A DNA stretch of 64,000 nucleotides from Caprella mutica. Lineage: Eukaryota; Arthropoda; Malacostraca; Amphipoda; Caprellidae. The DNA lies in contig CANNZV010001180.1 in assembly GCA_947561585.1 (NCBI GenBank), positions 158,553 through 222,552 of the forward strand, given 5' to 3'. The notes below the pieces were generated by a model that was not told where the DNA came from, did no database searches, and saw only the letters and a list, made by a program, of their open reading frames with translations. Shown piece after piece: positions 35,921 to 47,810 of the stretch. Every line of letters begins with the position of its first letter. Position 1 is the stretch's first letter. The position numbers were made by a program, and so were the translations under genes.

Positions 35921-36344
35921 ACTATATAACAACTGAAAATAGTTGAAAATCCCACGAACCAAAAGGTTCACAGCAGACCATTTTGCACTAAAGCTCTGCA
36001 CTAAAGCTTCGATTTTCTAAATATCGTGATTATCGTCATATGAGTGGAGGAATATTCTTAGTAGGACTTCGTGAAGTAAATTCTTCAGTTCACATAATCT
36101 CTATCAAGTCACTTTTAAAAGAATCTATTTCTATTGGTGAAGATATCCGTGTAGACTGTAGACCAAGATTATGAAGCAGAATCTAAGAAGCTCCATGAAT
36201 AAGTTGATAACATGGCTTGTGAAATGGAAAACTGTAAATAAATAATAAATATAAATGAATGTGGATATATGAGTACATACTGTAGTTATTATCATATTAT
36301 GTAATAAAAAGGTTCTGCATTAAAAGTACAAGTAAAGTTCTTAT

Positions 36345-36640
36345 AGTGGACGATCTTTGAGCGGATACCCCCTACAATGGACAAAAATTGTCCACGCTAG
36401 CGAACTGCAGATCGCTAAAACGAACTCTTCAAATCATATGGTTTAACAAATATTTCATTCGTCTACCAAGTATTTAGTCAAACATTGATTATAATCAGAG
36501 GTATTACAATTTACAATCAACAAAATATATACATTAATATTTTGTTTTTAAGATTTTCATTATTTTCATTTTGTTACCCTTTTCCGCCACATTTTCTTTG
36601 ATTAGAAAATTTCAATAGAAATTTCAAAAAGGTGTGACTA
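36345..36640. repeat. dispersed repeat copy 2 (pair with 34215-34505)
   Basis: Same blocks in the same order and orientation as copy 1. Copy 1 lies inside the transposon at 33669-35291 and this copy lies outside it, so it is either an independent insertion or a remnant of a second, truncated element. Confidence 0.65.
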
Positions 36641-37972
36641 TTCTATATTCTATTTTAATATATTCTTCATTTATTCATACCAAACAAAAAGTTATGAATC
36701 TGGAAATGAAATAAATTATTTTTATGTGGTGATCAGTTTAATAAACGATTATTAATTATGCTATGTATATTAGTTTGCATGTAGGTACATATTTATAGAT
36801 ATCTATGTAAGAGAAGTTATTATTTACATAAGTAAGTTATATAAATATTATAAGATTTTATTGACATTTTCCTTCAATGATAATCCGAGTTTGTTTTCCT
36901 TCATTAAGGTTTCTTTGAAATGATGTTAAAGAAAACTTACAAAGTTTAAATCCCCAACTAAACTAAATATAAAGTGTCGTTACAACGAACACTTTTCCGG
37001 TACATGTACTGAGCGTTCTAAGAGCTTCACCTGTATACTATTTCCCCCCTTTAAAATGTCCAGTTAACATCAGACTTATTAAGATATTAAGTACTTGTGT
37101 AACACGTATCATAATAACTTCGCAAAAAATGTTCATAAGATCCAAGTAGTTCAATTGTGAAAAGTTACCTTTCTAATTTTTTTCATAAACAGCAGACTGT
37201 AGGTGTAGGTTCGTATAATTAAGTAGGCCATGGTGGAGTCCTTTTAAAACTTTAAAAGTCGTTATCTTGAAAACTAAGCAGTTTTGATAATTTAGGTTTT
37301 CGTGAAACAATGTTTGTTTTATGTGAAATTCCCTATGTATGTCAAAATAAATTACCTTAGAATGATGGTATCATTATCTCTATAACAGTGAGTTTTCGTA
37401 AATTTTGGTATTCTTGAAAAAGTTGTTATAATGGGTTTGAATGCAACTGTCAAATTTTGAAATAAAACTGAAATGGCACACTCTGAGTAGGAACTTTACT
37501 CTTTCTATTTCAATTACTGAATAATTTAAGCAACAATATTTTGCTTATCATATCCTTGTTTGTAATTATAATTGTTTATGTAAAGTTCTCTCTTCTATAG
37601 TAATGTCTGTAATGATATACAAAATACATTACAATTATCATCGCAATTAGATGTCGTCACATCACGGAAAATAACTCTCTAGGTACCTATTTAAAGAGAA
37701 ATATAATGAAAAAATGGGTTGTGTATGACCGTATGCAACTATATTGATGTCCGAAACTGTAAAATATGATAGGTTGAATACTCCAGAAATATATCATTTG
37801 AATACTCCAGAAATATATGGTATATAGGTATTTATTTAGTTTTATATAGTTATCGATCTCACCATGGACAACTCTAACTCACCTCTAGCACATATGATCT
37901 CACAAGTGTGTGTACACCTGTAATTCAATAATGTGTTATGCTAGTCTATAGATGAACAGTGTAGTGAGAACA
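36641..37972. other. AT-rich stretch, nothing recognised
   Basis: No gene, TIR or array found. Confidence 0.5.
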
Positions 37973-37974
37973 TA

Positions 37975-38570
37975 CAGAGTGTTCCAGAAAAATGTATACA
38001 CATTTTAGCTTTCGGTAACTCTATAGTTTTTTTTTCTTTGCAGACTGAAACTATTGAACTGAGTGATGCCAGCCAGACTTAACTTTGAGGAAAGAAACTT
38101 ATTCTAAAATGCTACTGGAAGTGTGAAAATGCAGTTGAAGTGCAACGACAATTTAGGAGGGAGTTTCAAAAAGAATCACCAACACGAGTTACCATCACTC
38201 GAATTAGAGATAAATACTTTACCAGTACTCTTTCTTCCCCTGTGGGGCTTGTCGATGTACGTGCTCTTCCGGAACGTTCTGATGAACGTCCTGAATAGTC
38301 CATCAGCTTCAAACTTATCTCTAATTTGAGTGATGGTAACTAGTCTTGGTGGTTCATTTTGAAACTCCATCCTAAATTGTCTTTGCACTTCAACTGCGTT
38401 TTCACACATGCTGTACCATTTTGGAATAAATTTCCTCTCATCAAAGTTAAGTCTGGTGGCTGGCATCACTTGCCGATTCAATAGGTTCAATCTGGAAAGA
38501 AGAAAAAAAATAACAATTGAGTTATCAGCTGCTAAAATGTGTTTATATACATTACTTTGCGACACCCTGT
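37975..38570. mobile_element. Tc1/mariner-like foldback element with head-to-head DUF4817-like segments
   Basis: Outer ends ACAGAGTGTTCC and CGACACCCTGT with TA on each side. Inner inverted blocks pair, for example ATGCCAGCCAGACTTAACTT with AAGTTAAGTCTGGTGGCTGG. The right arm (38565-38176, minus) encodes MPATRLNFDERKFIPKWYSM and RLVTITQIRDKFEADG, a helix-turn-helix of the DUF4817 type found in insect transposon proteins. The left arm (plus, about 38067-38215) encodes the same segment with frameshifts. Confidence 0.7.
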
Positions 38571-38589
38571 ATTATAGCCTTGTTATATA

Positions 38590-38835
38590 ACTCACAACGA
38601 CTGTTAATCCAATTTATCTGGTGTATAAGTTAACTTACTTTGCAAGTTGGTGCTACTTTTTTTAATTTTAGCAGTGAATCAAAACGACTGTTTTGCTTTA
38701 ACCTAGGTCAATTTAACTACTTTTAAGTAGAACCTGCAACTCACCACGTAGGTAGGCGCAAAAATAACCCATTCATATGAGTCAAAACAAATCAAATTTG
38801 ATTTGATTCAACTAATCCTTTCCCTGTGTGTAGTG
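38590..38835. mobile_element. MITE family A, second copy
   Basis: Shares with 24178-24418 the blocks CGACTGTTAATCCAAT, GAACCTGCAACTCACCACG, and GAGTCAAAACAAATCAAATT, and ends CCCTGTGTGTAGT. Confidence 0.8.
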
Positions 38836-39091
38836 TACGTGTACACCAAATTGGCCGTAGGAAGCCGGTACGTGCAATGGGCCTTTTATAATTAACTAAT
38901 TTAGATTGCAATTTAGGACTCATTCAAGTTGTTCATATCGTCTCAAAATATGATAATAAATTTGTTCAATGTATTATCGGTTAGAATGATAATAATTACC
39001 TGTAAACATTTCCACATGTAAACCATGTAGTTAGTTCACATTATAACAATATGGTTTCTATGAAGACTTTTTGCAACCTTGGACGATAATT
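38836..39091. other. unrecognised stretch before the hairpin
   Basis: Contains ATGTAAACCATGTAG-like words similar to the adjacent array; no gene. Confidence 0.4.
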
Positions 39092-39122
39092 GTGATACAT
39101 GTGGTTTTGCCACATGTATCAC
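39092..39122. repeat. perfect hairpin, 13-bp arms, 5-nt loop
   Basis: GTGATACATGTGG, TTTTG, CCACATGTATCAC. It sits 14 bp before the following minisatellite and shares its CATGT(G)TAxCAC-type words. Confidence 0.85.
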
Positions 39123-39135
39123 CATGTTACCAACA

Positions 39136-39658
39136 CCACGTATCATGCAGTACCATGTGTAACACGTATCATGCAGTACCATGTGTAACACGTATCATGC
39201 AGTACCATGTGTAACACGTATCATGCAGTACCATGTGTAACACGTATCATGCAGTACCATGTGTAACACGTATCATGCAGTACCATGTGTAACACGTATC
39301 ATGCAGTACCATGTGTAACACGTATCATGCAGTACCATGTGTAACACGTATCATGCAGTACCATGTGTAACACGTATCATGCAGTACCATGTGTAACACA
39401 TATCAGTACCATGTGTAACACATATCAGTACCATGTGTAACACATATCAGTACCATGTGTAACACACATCAGTACCATGTGTAACACATATCAGTACCAT
39501 GTGTAACACGTATCAGTACCATGTGTAACACATATCAGTACCATGTGTAACACATATCAGTACCATGTGTAACACATATCAGTACCATGTGTAACACATA
39601 TCAATACCATGTGTAACACATATCAGTACCATGTGTAACACATATCAGTACCGTGTGT
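39136..39658. repeat. minisatellite whose unit shortens from 26 to 22 bp
   Basis: Left part: about ten units, each CGTATCATGCAGTACC then ATGTGTAACA (26 bp). From about 39398 the ATGC step is lost and the unit becomes ATATCAGTACC plus ATGTGTAACAC (22 bp), about twelve units. The array runs straight into retroelement coding sequence. Confidence 0.95.
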
Positions 39659-40666
39659 ACTCTTATTCAATCTGGTGATGAGTGAACTTCTCAGGAAACT
39701 GACTAATGTTTCCGGAGTTTATGAACAGGCTTACGCTGATGATGTACTCCTGCTATCAACTGGAATAGACTCCTTCACTATTAGTGAACGAGTTCAGGAA
39801 GGTTTGATGACTGATGAGGAATGGGCCAGAGAATCTGGACTATCCTTGTGCAGCAATAAAACTTTTTCTACTATGTTTACATGGAAACGCAAATGGAAGT
39901 ATCGCCCCCTAAGACTTATGGGACAAGAAATTAGACTTGTGGACAGAGAACTTACCTCGGAGTGACCCTGGACTCAAAGCTGAGCTGGACCCCCCCATAT
40001 AGTTGACAAGTCTGATAAAGCCAATAAATGCCTCCTACTGTGTAGGCGAGCAGTTGGACAGACCTGGGGGCTTTCTCCGAAGGTCATGATGTGGTTTTTC
40101 ACCACCATGATTCGACCTATTATGAGCTACGCTGTTACGATTTGGGCGGCGGGGCTGGAGACTCTGACATGCGACCTGAAGCTGTCCACACTGCAGCGGA
40201 AGGCTTGTATTGCCGTTTCATCGGCCTATCCTGGAACACCCTCAGCCGCACTAGAGATGCTCCTCGGCCTGCCACCTCTGACTTCCTTTCTCAAAGGGAC
40301 AGCGGTGTCAGGTGCTTACCGGTTGAAGCAGGCGGGTTTGTGGAGGGGTGGTTACATCAAAGACACTTTGGCTCACCAGAGCCATGTGAATTGGTGTGAC
40401 AGGAATTCCAGGGACCTACCTGTTCTAGTGTTTCCGTGAGACCTATGCAGCCCTCGGTAAATCTACTAGTGAGATTTAAGACGAGTACTGTGGCCCCCGA
40501 CCACACAGTGGAAGATTCGACTGTGACCTGTTTTACAGATGGCTCTAAGCTTGAATCTGGCAGAACAGGTGTAGGAGTCCACTTCCCTGATAGGAATGAT
40601 ACTGACCTAGTTGTATATCTAGGTTTCATCTCATCTCACCTTTCATCTCATAAATGGAATGTATAA
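39658..40666 (+). pseudogene. I/R1-group non-LTR retrotransposon, RT plus RNase H remnant
   Basis: The frame is open from the edge of the minisatellite (LLFNLVMSELLRKL) and holds the RT box YADDVLLLSTG (near 39735), then a stop (39963). 40086-40439 gives the RT C-terminal region (MIRPIMSYAVTIWAAGLETL, LQRKACIAVSSAYPGTPSAA). 40440-40640 gives CFTDGSKLESGRTGVGVHF, the start of an RNase H domain with its first Asp. An RNase H after RT is known in the I, R1 and related clades. The 5' part, including endonuclease and early RT motifs, is missing at the array, and the RNase H is cut at about 40630. Base composition is more GC-rich than its surroundings, suggesting a younger insertion. Confidence 0.85.
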
Positions 40667-40808
40667 TCATCTAATAATTCTACATTATCAACATTTGTGA
40701 AAGAAAGAGTTCGCACTATTATTAATAAGCATAATACATTTAAAGAATATTATATTCTTAAATATCTTCAATTGGAGAATAATTCAAAGAAATTAAATTT
40801 TCTATAGC
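40667..40808. other. AT-rich spacer between the retroelement and the next array
   Basis: No feature found. Confidence 0.5.
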
Positions 40809-41617
40809 ACCATAATCTTTCAGTGCCCACCATAATCTTTCAGTGCCCACCATAATCTTTCACTGCCCACCATAATCTTTCACTGCCCACCATAATCTTT
40901 CACTGCCCACCATAATCTTTCAGTGCCCACCATAATCTTTCAGTGCCCACCATAATCTTTCAGTGCCCACCATAATCTTTCAGTGCCCACCATAATCTTT
41001 CAGTGCCCACCATAATCTTTCAGTGCCCACCATAATCTTTCAGTGCCAACCATAATCTTTCAGTGCTCACCATAATCTTTCAGTGCCCACCATAATCTTT
41101 CAGTGCCCACCATAATATTTCAGTGCCCACCATAATATTTCAGTGCCCACCATAATATTTCAGTGCCCACCATAATATTTCAGTGCCCACCATAATATTT
41201 CAGTGCCCACCATAATCTTTCAGTGCCCACCATAATCTTTCAGTGCCCACCATAAACTTTCAGTGCTCACCATAATCTTTCAGTGCTCACCATAATATTT
41301 CAGTGCCCACCATAATCTTTCAGTGCTCACCATAATCTTTCAGTGCTCACCATAATATTTCAGTGCCCACCATAATCTTTCAGTGCCCACCATAATCTTT
41401 CAGTGCCCACCATAATCTTTCAGTGCCCACCATAATCTTTCAGTGCCCACCATAATATTTCAGTGCCCACCATAATCTTTCAGTGCCCACCATAATCTTT
41501 CAGTGCCCACCATAATCCTTCGATGCCCACCATAATCCTTCACTGCCCACCATAATATTTCATTGCCCATCATAATCTTGCAACGCCCACCATAATCTTT
41601 CATTGCTAACCATAATC
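40809..41617. repeat. 20-bp minisatellite, about 40 units (family shared with 63541-64000)
   Basis: Unit CAGTGCCCACCATAATCTTT. Phase is constant. Substitutions are mostly at unit positions 2 (CAGTGC/CACTGC/CATTGC), 7 and 18 (CTTT/ATTT). The last units decay (CGATGCCC, CAACGCCC, CATTGCTAACC). Confidence 0.97.
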
Positions 41618-42149
41618 AATTAGAACTGTATATGGTATAAACTTATAAAGCTTTGGGATTAAAGTGGTGTATAGAAAGAAGAAAAAAATTCACACTAGTC
41701 ATTCGAGCTCGAAAACTTCTAAAACATACGAATGTCAAGTTTCATTTCGACATGGTCGAACCAATGGCGTTTCAATCATGTGTCCGAAGGCCTGTACGAA
41801 ATATCATTCTGAATTATCGAACTGTTTCACATTTTCGGATAGGTTAAAAAAAATATACCTTAATTTTATCATTCAACTTTTAATGTAATTGGTAACCATG
41901 ATATCAGTATATATGTATATTGGATACTTATTAAAATTACCAATCAAATAATTATTGAATATTTAATTTAAAGTGTGGCATAATATGCAGCTGTCCGATA
42001 TCCTGGAACTTACCCTGTGTTGAAATATCAAATTGATGAAGAAGTTTTGTAGGAATAAATAATTGCTGGCAATTATTTTATATATGTATTCTCCATTGAC
42101 TATTTGTTATCTCAAACTATTTATCAACAATATCCCTTATTATCAACAA
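41618..42149. other. unrecognised stretch between arrays
   Basis: No coding motif; moderate AT content. Confidence 0.45.
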
Positions 42150-42765
42150 CGTCCGGTAGCGAAATCTCTGGTAGCGAATTGTCCGGTAGCGAAATCTCTG
42201 GTAGCGAATTGTCCGGTAGCGTAACGTGCGGTAGCGTAACGTCCGGTAGCGTAACGTGCGGTAGCGTAACGTCCGGTAGCGTAACGTCCGGTAGCGTAAC
42301 GTCCGGTAGCGTAACGTCCGGTAGCGTAACGTCCGGTAGCGTAACGTCCGGTAGCGTAACGTCCGGTAGCGTAACGTCCGGTAGCGTAACGTCCGGTAGC
42401 GTAACGTCCGGTAGCGTAACGTCCGGTAGCGTAACGTCCGGTAGCGTAACGTCTGGTAGCGTAACGTCTGGTAGCGTAACGTCTGGTAGCGTAACGTCTG
42501 GTAGCGTAACGTCTGGTAGCGTAACGTCCGGTAGCGTAACGTCTGGGAGCGTAATGTCCGGAAGCGTAATGTCCGGAAGCGTAATGTCCGGAAGCGTAAT
42601 GTCCGGAAGCGTAATGTTCGGTAGCGTAACGTCCGGAAGCGTAACGTCCGGAAGCGTAAAGACAGTTAGCGAAACGTCTGGTACCGTAACGACAGATAGC
42701 GAAACGTCTGGTACCTTTACGACAGGTAGCGAAACGTCTGGGTGCAAAACGTTCGGTAGCGCAAA
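42150..42765. repeat. 15-bp CpG-rich minisatellite, about 41 units
   Basis: Unit GTCCGGTAGCGTAAC, three CpGs per unit, constant phase. Edge units are variants (GAAATCTCTGGTAGC, GAAACGTCTGGTACC). Internal blocks have TCTGG for TCCGG, a CpG-to-TpG change. Because the unit is five codons long, both strands stay open (Ser-Gly-Ser-Val-Thr on plus, Leu-Pro-Asp-Val-Thr on minus). I see no splice sites, start context or flanking domain that would make it a gene. Confidence 0.9.
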
Positions 42766-42859
42766 GCTCTGGTTTTCTAGGAATGCGTTGACGCTATTTT
42801 ACGTATGTAATTTAAAGTACTGCGCCCAACGTATCATAACGTTCGTACATGCGTGTTAA

Positions 42860-44622
42860 GTTTGCATTCTTAAAGATTCAAAGAGCCCGAAATTAAATAG
42901 TTACGAGAGAAAGCTGTTATATAATTATATATTATGTTACTACGAGATGTTTACATTAAACTACCTTTTAATTAGGCTGTATAAGGTTTTAGGTAGATAT
43001 ATTCAACACCAGTATATTCCAACCTGGTCAATTTCATTTCTATGAACATTATTTATAATAGGTACCAACCTAGGTATGTTGAATTGTAATTCCATACGAT
43101 GATAATTGTATTGCTACCTAGGTATGTATGTACACATACAGGTAAGTATTAAGAAAAAATATTACCTAGGTAGGTATATCATCATTCTATCAACATGACT
43201 TGAATCACCTTATTATTGCAAAATCGATTAAAATTCCATCCTGTTAAGCTTCCTGGCTAAATTTTCATTATGTTGGGAAACTAAATTCATACCAATATAG
43301 CATTCAAAATACGTTTTCAATAACGGAATTCAATAACGGAATTCAATAACGTAATCATCTAATATAATAATTATACCGTGTAGATTTTTTTTAAATATCG
43401 CGTATGATTATTTATTATAGATATTTATTTAATAAATATTTTTATTAAAATATTTAATTTAATTTCTAATAAATATTCAGAAATATATTCCAAATATATG
43501 TTCATAAATATATTCCAAATATATGTCCAGAAATATATTCCAAACATATATACAGACAAATAATTCCTGTGCCTTTTTTTTAATATTTTAGGTGCATAGA
43601 ATATACTCGAATATATAAATTTATAATATATGAAACATTACAATGTATAGAAAAGGACCGGTAAAATAGGCAATATCACCGGCGATGTCGAAGTACAGCG
43701 CTAATTCGACCAAATTCTTCCAGAATTGTAGTAAAAATCTCGGCAATGAAGTAATCTATACATATATGCATATACAGAAGATTCGTAAAAATAAATTTTA
43801 AAATCTTATTAGCTGTCACATGCATTCTATAAATGTTAACAGTTAGTATAAGTAGGTATCTATGTATATTCAATAGATTCGTAAAAATAAATTTTAGAAT
43901 CATCTTAGCAGTTATAAAAATATTAAGTTAGTAGGTTAAATTAGATATATAGCGGCACTTTAACTAACTTCAGTCTCAAAACGCTAATAAAATCTTAGCT
44001 TTAGAACATTGATAAATTTATATTATAAATTTATAACAGTATTGCAGTACCTTTGAATTTGGTATGCAACATTTTAGAATAAATTGGGTTCACTAGGGTA
44101 TAGAATCTGAACAAAAATTGTCGTTCAAAATTAGCCGTGCCGTAATTTACCTGTGTGACCCTATGAATAAGTTCCTATTCTTATAAGCCATCAAAGTCAG
44201 GTCTAGTACAGCTAATAGTCTTCATACCGATATGCATTTAACAATTTAACAGTTAGTATACTAGATAATTAACTATTCAATAGTTTCGTAAAAATTTGAA
44301 ATTCAAAATATTGGTATATGTAGGTAGCTATACCTAATCAATAATTTTGAAAAACTTTAAATTGAGTCAATCATCATAAGAAGTTTTCACAAAAGGACAT
44401 AATAAAAAAAATCAAAGTAGGCTTTGTTTAAATCTCTAAATATGAATTAAACAGCTATAATCATTTAAAAACAATAGAGACTATACAAACCAAGTAGACA
44501 TTTTACAAACCAAACTACACTATCAAAAGAGTAGTAGAAAAGGATACATGTTTACATGACAGCAGCAACCGGCAAACTGAGTACTTAGACACATTCATGC
44601 CGTGGAGTAACCTGCTATCTCA
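42860..44622. other. AT-rich stretch with small repeats only
   Basis: AATAACGGAATTC is repeated near 43318-43350. A 31-bp unit with AAATATATTCCAAATATATG is present three times at about 43470-43557. GATTCGTAAAAATAAATTTT occurs at 43780 and 43872. The 10-mer ATTGCTACCT is at 43110. No gene. Confidence 0.45.
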
Positions 44623-45223
44623 CTAGTTGGCACCTCTTATACACACTCCAGAGAAAGAACAAGAAAGTCGTAATGTAATTGTATGATCCACCGCATCATA
44701 TGCCTTGGATAAGTCCAAAAAAAGAGCAATACTATGTTTCTTATTATCAAGAACCTCATACAGATAATCAGTCAGGGAATATATCGTATCAGAAATAGAT
44801 TTATTTTTGTGAAAACCGAACTGGTCAGTATATAATATAGAATAAACATTCATAAATTTTGATAATGTGTGTGTCATGCATTTCTCAAAAACTTTTGAGA
44901 GTAACGGGAGTACTGAAATAGGTCTATTGTTCGACATGATAAGCGGATCGCCCGACTTAAATACTGGAGTAATTACAGCAATTAGACATTTAGACAGTAA
45001 AAAATTCATTCATTAATGTAGCTATAGGAAGAGAAACATATTTAATAATGAGCTTAATTAATCTAACAGAGATACAATTTCTTCCATCAGACGAATTATT
45101 AAGCTTAGAAATGATACCTTCACATTCAGCTACAGACACAAGATGTAAGTAGATAGAATTTACAAGAGAAACGATTAAAGAAGTGACTGGAATATCATCC
45201 GGGGGAGGTAGCTCCTCCTGTAA
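44623..45223 (-). pseudogene. non-LTR retrotransposon RT fragment, 3' side of a hAT insertion
   Basis: Minus strand. The part next to the insertion reads YKLQEELPPPDDIPVTSLIV and ISKLNNSSDGRNCIS, the region before the RT domain. Then LIAVITPVFKSGDPLIMSNN, RPISVLPLLSKVFEKCMTHT, DQFGFHKNKSISDTIYSLTD, and ALFLDLSKAYDAVDH with the first catalytic Asp. The frame is lost after that and the FADD box is missing, so the element is cut at its 3' side, unusual for a simple non-LTR insertion. Its 5' part continues at 47474-47807. Confidence 0.8.
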
Positions 45224-45537
45224 CTTATAAGTAGGGTTGTGACATTGCATATTTTGCATATGCTTTTCTAAAACGCATAAGCTTATTTGATTCGCATATG
45301 CAATTATAAATATGCATATGCATTTAACAATATGCATATGCATTTAACAATATGGATATGCATTTACTAATTTGCATATATGCATTTAGCAATATGCATA
45401 TGCATTTACCAATATGCATATGCATTTACCAATATACATATGCATTTACCAATATGCAAATGCATTTACCTATATGCATATGCATTTGCCAATTTGCATA
45501 TGCATTTATAAGCATGCATATACTTTTATAAATATGC

Positions 45538-45975
45538 CTATCCTGAAACTGTCTGTGACGAATGGAAGAGAAGTGGGTGGCGTACATTGGGCCCCGAACT
45601 GTTGTAATTTGGATTATGGATTTTTTTTTTATTATATTTATCATTCTTAACGCTACTTGCAGTTTTAGAGGATGGTTATGCTCCTCAACTACGAGGTCTT
45701 TGATTTTTAGGTTTGGTAGGCTCGTAGGGTTCATTTTCTTCTTCCATCTGTAAGTGCAGCCACCGTTGTTTTGTGTCCCTTTTTGTCACTGCATTCACTA
45801 TGTAGCTTTTCTGTATCCATGAGCATTGTCACCGACAATAGTAAGTGACTTTGTTCCATATAGAACCACTTTCCTTTCTGACTGCTTCTTCTAGTCTCTT
45901 GTATTTAATTTCCTTTTGATGTCAGCGATATGGCCTTTGGTTCAGAAGCAGACGTTAAACCCCTACTAAATTAAC
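45538..45975 (+). repeat. SINE-like repeat, nearly full copy inside the hAT-like element
   Basis: Begins TATCCTGAAACTGTCTGTG and ends GACGTTAAACCCCTACTAAA, matching the opposite-strand copy at 33147-33657 across its length (for example GGGCCCCGAACTGTTGTAA, CTCAACTACGAGGTCTT, CAGCGATATGGCCTTTGGTT). Confidence 0.8.
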
Positions 45976-46156
45976 TATTAATATGAATTTGCATACATTA
46001 TGAATTATTATGCATTTAATAGTAATGTTCCAAATTTAAAATGTCAAGTATTTCAAAACACTTAAGTGTTTCTGATAACAGCATATTATATTGTTGGACT
46101 ATAGGATACTATATTAGTGAAGTGAATTTTCATGGCTACCAGAGATTTAAGAACAG

Positions 46157-46955
46157 AAACTAAGAATCACGGGAAACGGACTATTTTCAGCCGGACTATT
46201 ATATTACTCGCCCGCGGACTCCTCGATTATTAGTTTTCGTTGGAGAATTTTAGGGAAAATGTACGACAATATATATAAATTGTTCTGAAACCTGACAACG
46301 CGAAAAGTCTTGATTAAAGGATTTCTGCACTCTAACTTACTTAGGTATTTTCATAATAATGGCTAAACCATTGTAGGATTTTTAAGGTACAAATATTAAA
46401 TATACATATTAGATGAAGGACACTGAAAAAGAGGTCAATATTTAGTGTAATAAAAATTTATAGTAGATTTATTAATTATTAGGTTAATTAATAAATTAAT
46501 TTAAAAAAATAATAATAAAGTTTATTAATGATCTGTAAAAGCGTAAATTTGAACGAGTAGTTAATAGATCGCCATTTTATGTATAGCTGAAAAATAAAAT
46601 AATAAATTCACGATATAGAAAACTGCAGAGTTTAAATAACTAAACTAATCGAAGCTGCTTAGAGTACCTTGCGACACTTGGTAACCCTTAGTATTGCAAT
46701 AATGTTCGTACTTTGTTGCATCTCCTAATTATATACGAAAATACCAAGGCACAGTCTTAAAATCGAACGAACAATATGGGCACATAATTACGGGAATCAA
46801 ATTCTGTTAATAAAATGTGTTTTCTATTAATAAATAAATCAAATAGTTTTTTGTTTTATCAAAATCATACTTTAATAACCTAAATTACTGATATTTTATT
46901 CGGCGGGGAAAGGTCCTGACGGGGAATAGTCCGGCGGGGAAAATTCCTACTGCCA
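46157..46955. mobile_element. possible nested element with CGGACTATT / GGCGGGGAAA subterminal repeats
   Basis: The left side has ACGGACTATTTTCAGCCGGA followed by CTATT. The right side has GGCGGGGAAAGGTCCTGACG, then GGGAATAGTCCGGCGGGGA. CGGACTATT on the left is inverted as AATAGTCCG on the right. Exact ends and duplication are unclear. Confidence 0.4.
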
Positions 46956-47473
46956 TACTGACCACCCGTGTCTATAATCTGTAACTATTATTATCCTATT
47001 CTTCATTTACATTACTGCGAGTGTTACTTTCAGCTTTATGGCGCCATATAGTTAACAATGTTCTTTAATTTTCGAACAAAAATTTAGAATCATATTCATT
47101 AGGTAAACAAAATGATAGAACACCTAAAGGTATACTGTATGTATAACAAATAAATTAGGGTGTTTGTTCAACCCCCATCAGATATAAACATGCTGGAAGT
47201 GCATATATTGCCTTCCTTTCAGTTTCAAATGCATATGCCTTTTTTTTTATGAATTATCTTTAAGTGCATATGTTTTATCTGCAAAACATATGCGTTTCCT
47301 AAAATGCATATGCCTTTTCTCAAATGCATATGCGTTTTCTCAAATGCATATGCGTTTTCTCAAATGCATACGCGTTTTCTCAAAAAGCATAAAACCTGTT
47401 GCATATGCAGTATATTTCCCAATGCATATACTGCATATATGCAAATGCATAATGTTACAACCCTACTTATAAG

Positions 47474-47810
47474 TGACCGTGGAAAATTAAGAGTTAAATG
47501 CATTAGCATTATTTTCATTATTAGTTTCAATACTATTGTCAATTTTAATTTCATCAATATTCGTTTTCTTAAATTTCCGTTACCAACAAGTGACCTTACA
47601 CCGGTTCAATACTTCTTTACATCAGATTTGTAATTTAGGAAAATAGGCTACAAGTTCATTGTGGTGTTTATAAAAACTCATAATATTAAGTGACAAGATG
47701 AATAAATTATCCTTTGAATTTACAGCATTTCTTAGATTCTCATTTGAATCTTCAAGATTTATACAACCCGAAATTTTGTTTTCCGCAATATTATCAACTG
47801 ATATCAAAAT
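47474..47810 (-). pseudogene. non-LTR retrotransposon, 5' side of the hAT insertion (endonuclease start)
   Basis: Minus strand frame 47807-47622 reads DNLFILSLNIMSFYKHHNEL, the beginning of an AP-type endonuclease (LSLNIRS-like motif). After a stop, 47620-47474 reads on toward NAFNS...STVTYK, the linker just before RT, and meets the hAT duplication. Most of the endonuclease domain between these is absent, an internal deletion. Confidence 0.7.

Larger units (their letters stand above)
45232..47465. mobile_element. 2.23-kb hAT-like element with 8-bp duplication CTTATAAG
   Basis: Ends TAGGGTTGTGACATTGCAT and ATGCATAATGTTACAACCCTA are inverted. CTTATAAG flanks both (45224-45231, 47466-47473), fitting the hAT target pattern nTnnnnAn. 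Both ends carry arrays of GCATATGCATTT / AAATGCATATGC words (45300-45530, 47220-47450), likely transposase sites. It holds a SINE-like copy and probably another nested element; no transposase frame was found. Confidence 0.85.

Noticed and set aside
40091..40629. Overlapping plus and minus frames in the I/R1 remnant (102 and 90 residues)
   Set aside because: They are shadows of the RT and RNase H frames.
7421..41617. CRISPR-like arrays
   Set aside because: Units are directly adjacent without unique spacers, and the window is eukaryotic.
42104..42859. 251-residue Ser-Gly-Ser-Val-Thr repeat frame (plus) and 207-residue Leu-Pro-Asp-Val-Thr frame (minus)
   Set aside because: The 15-bp unit keeps both strands open. 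There is no signal peptide, flanking domain or splice site, and the edges decay like a minisatellite.
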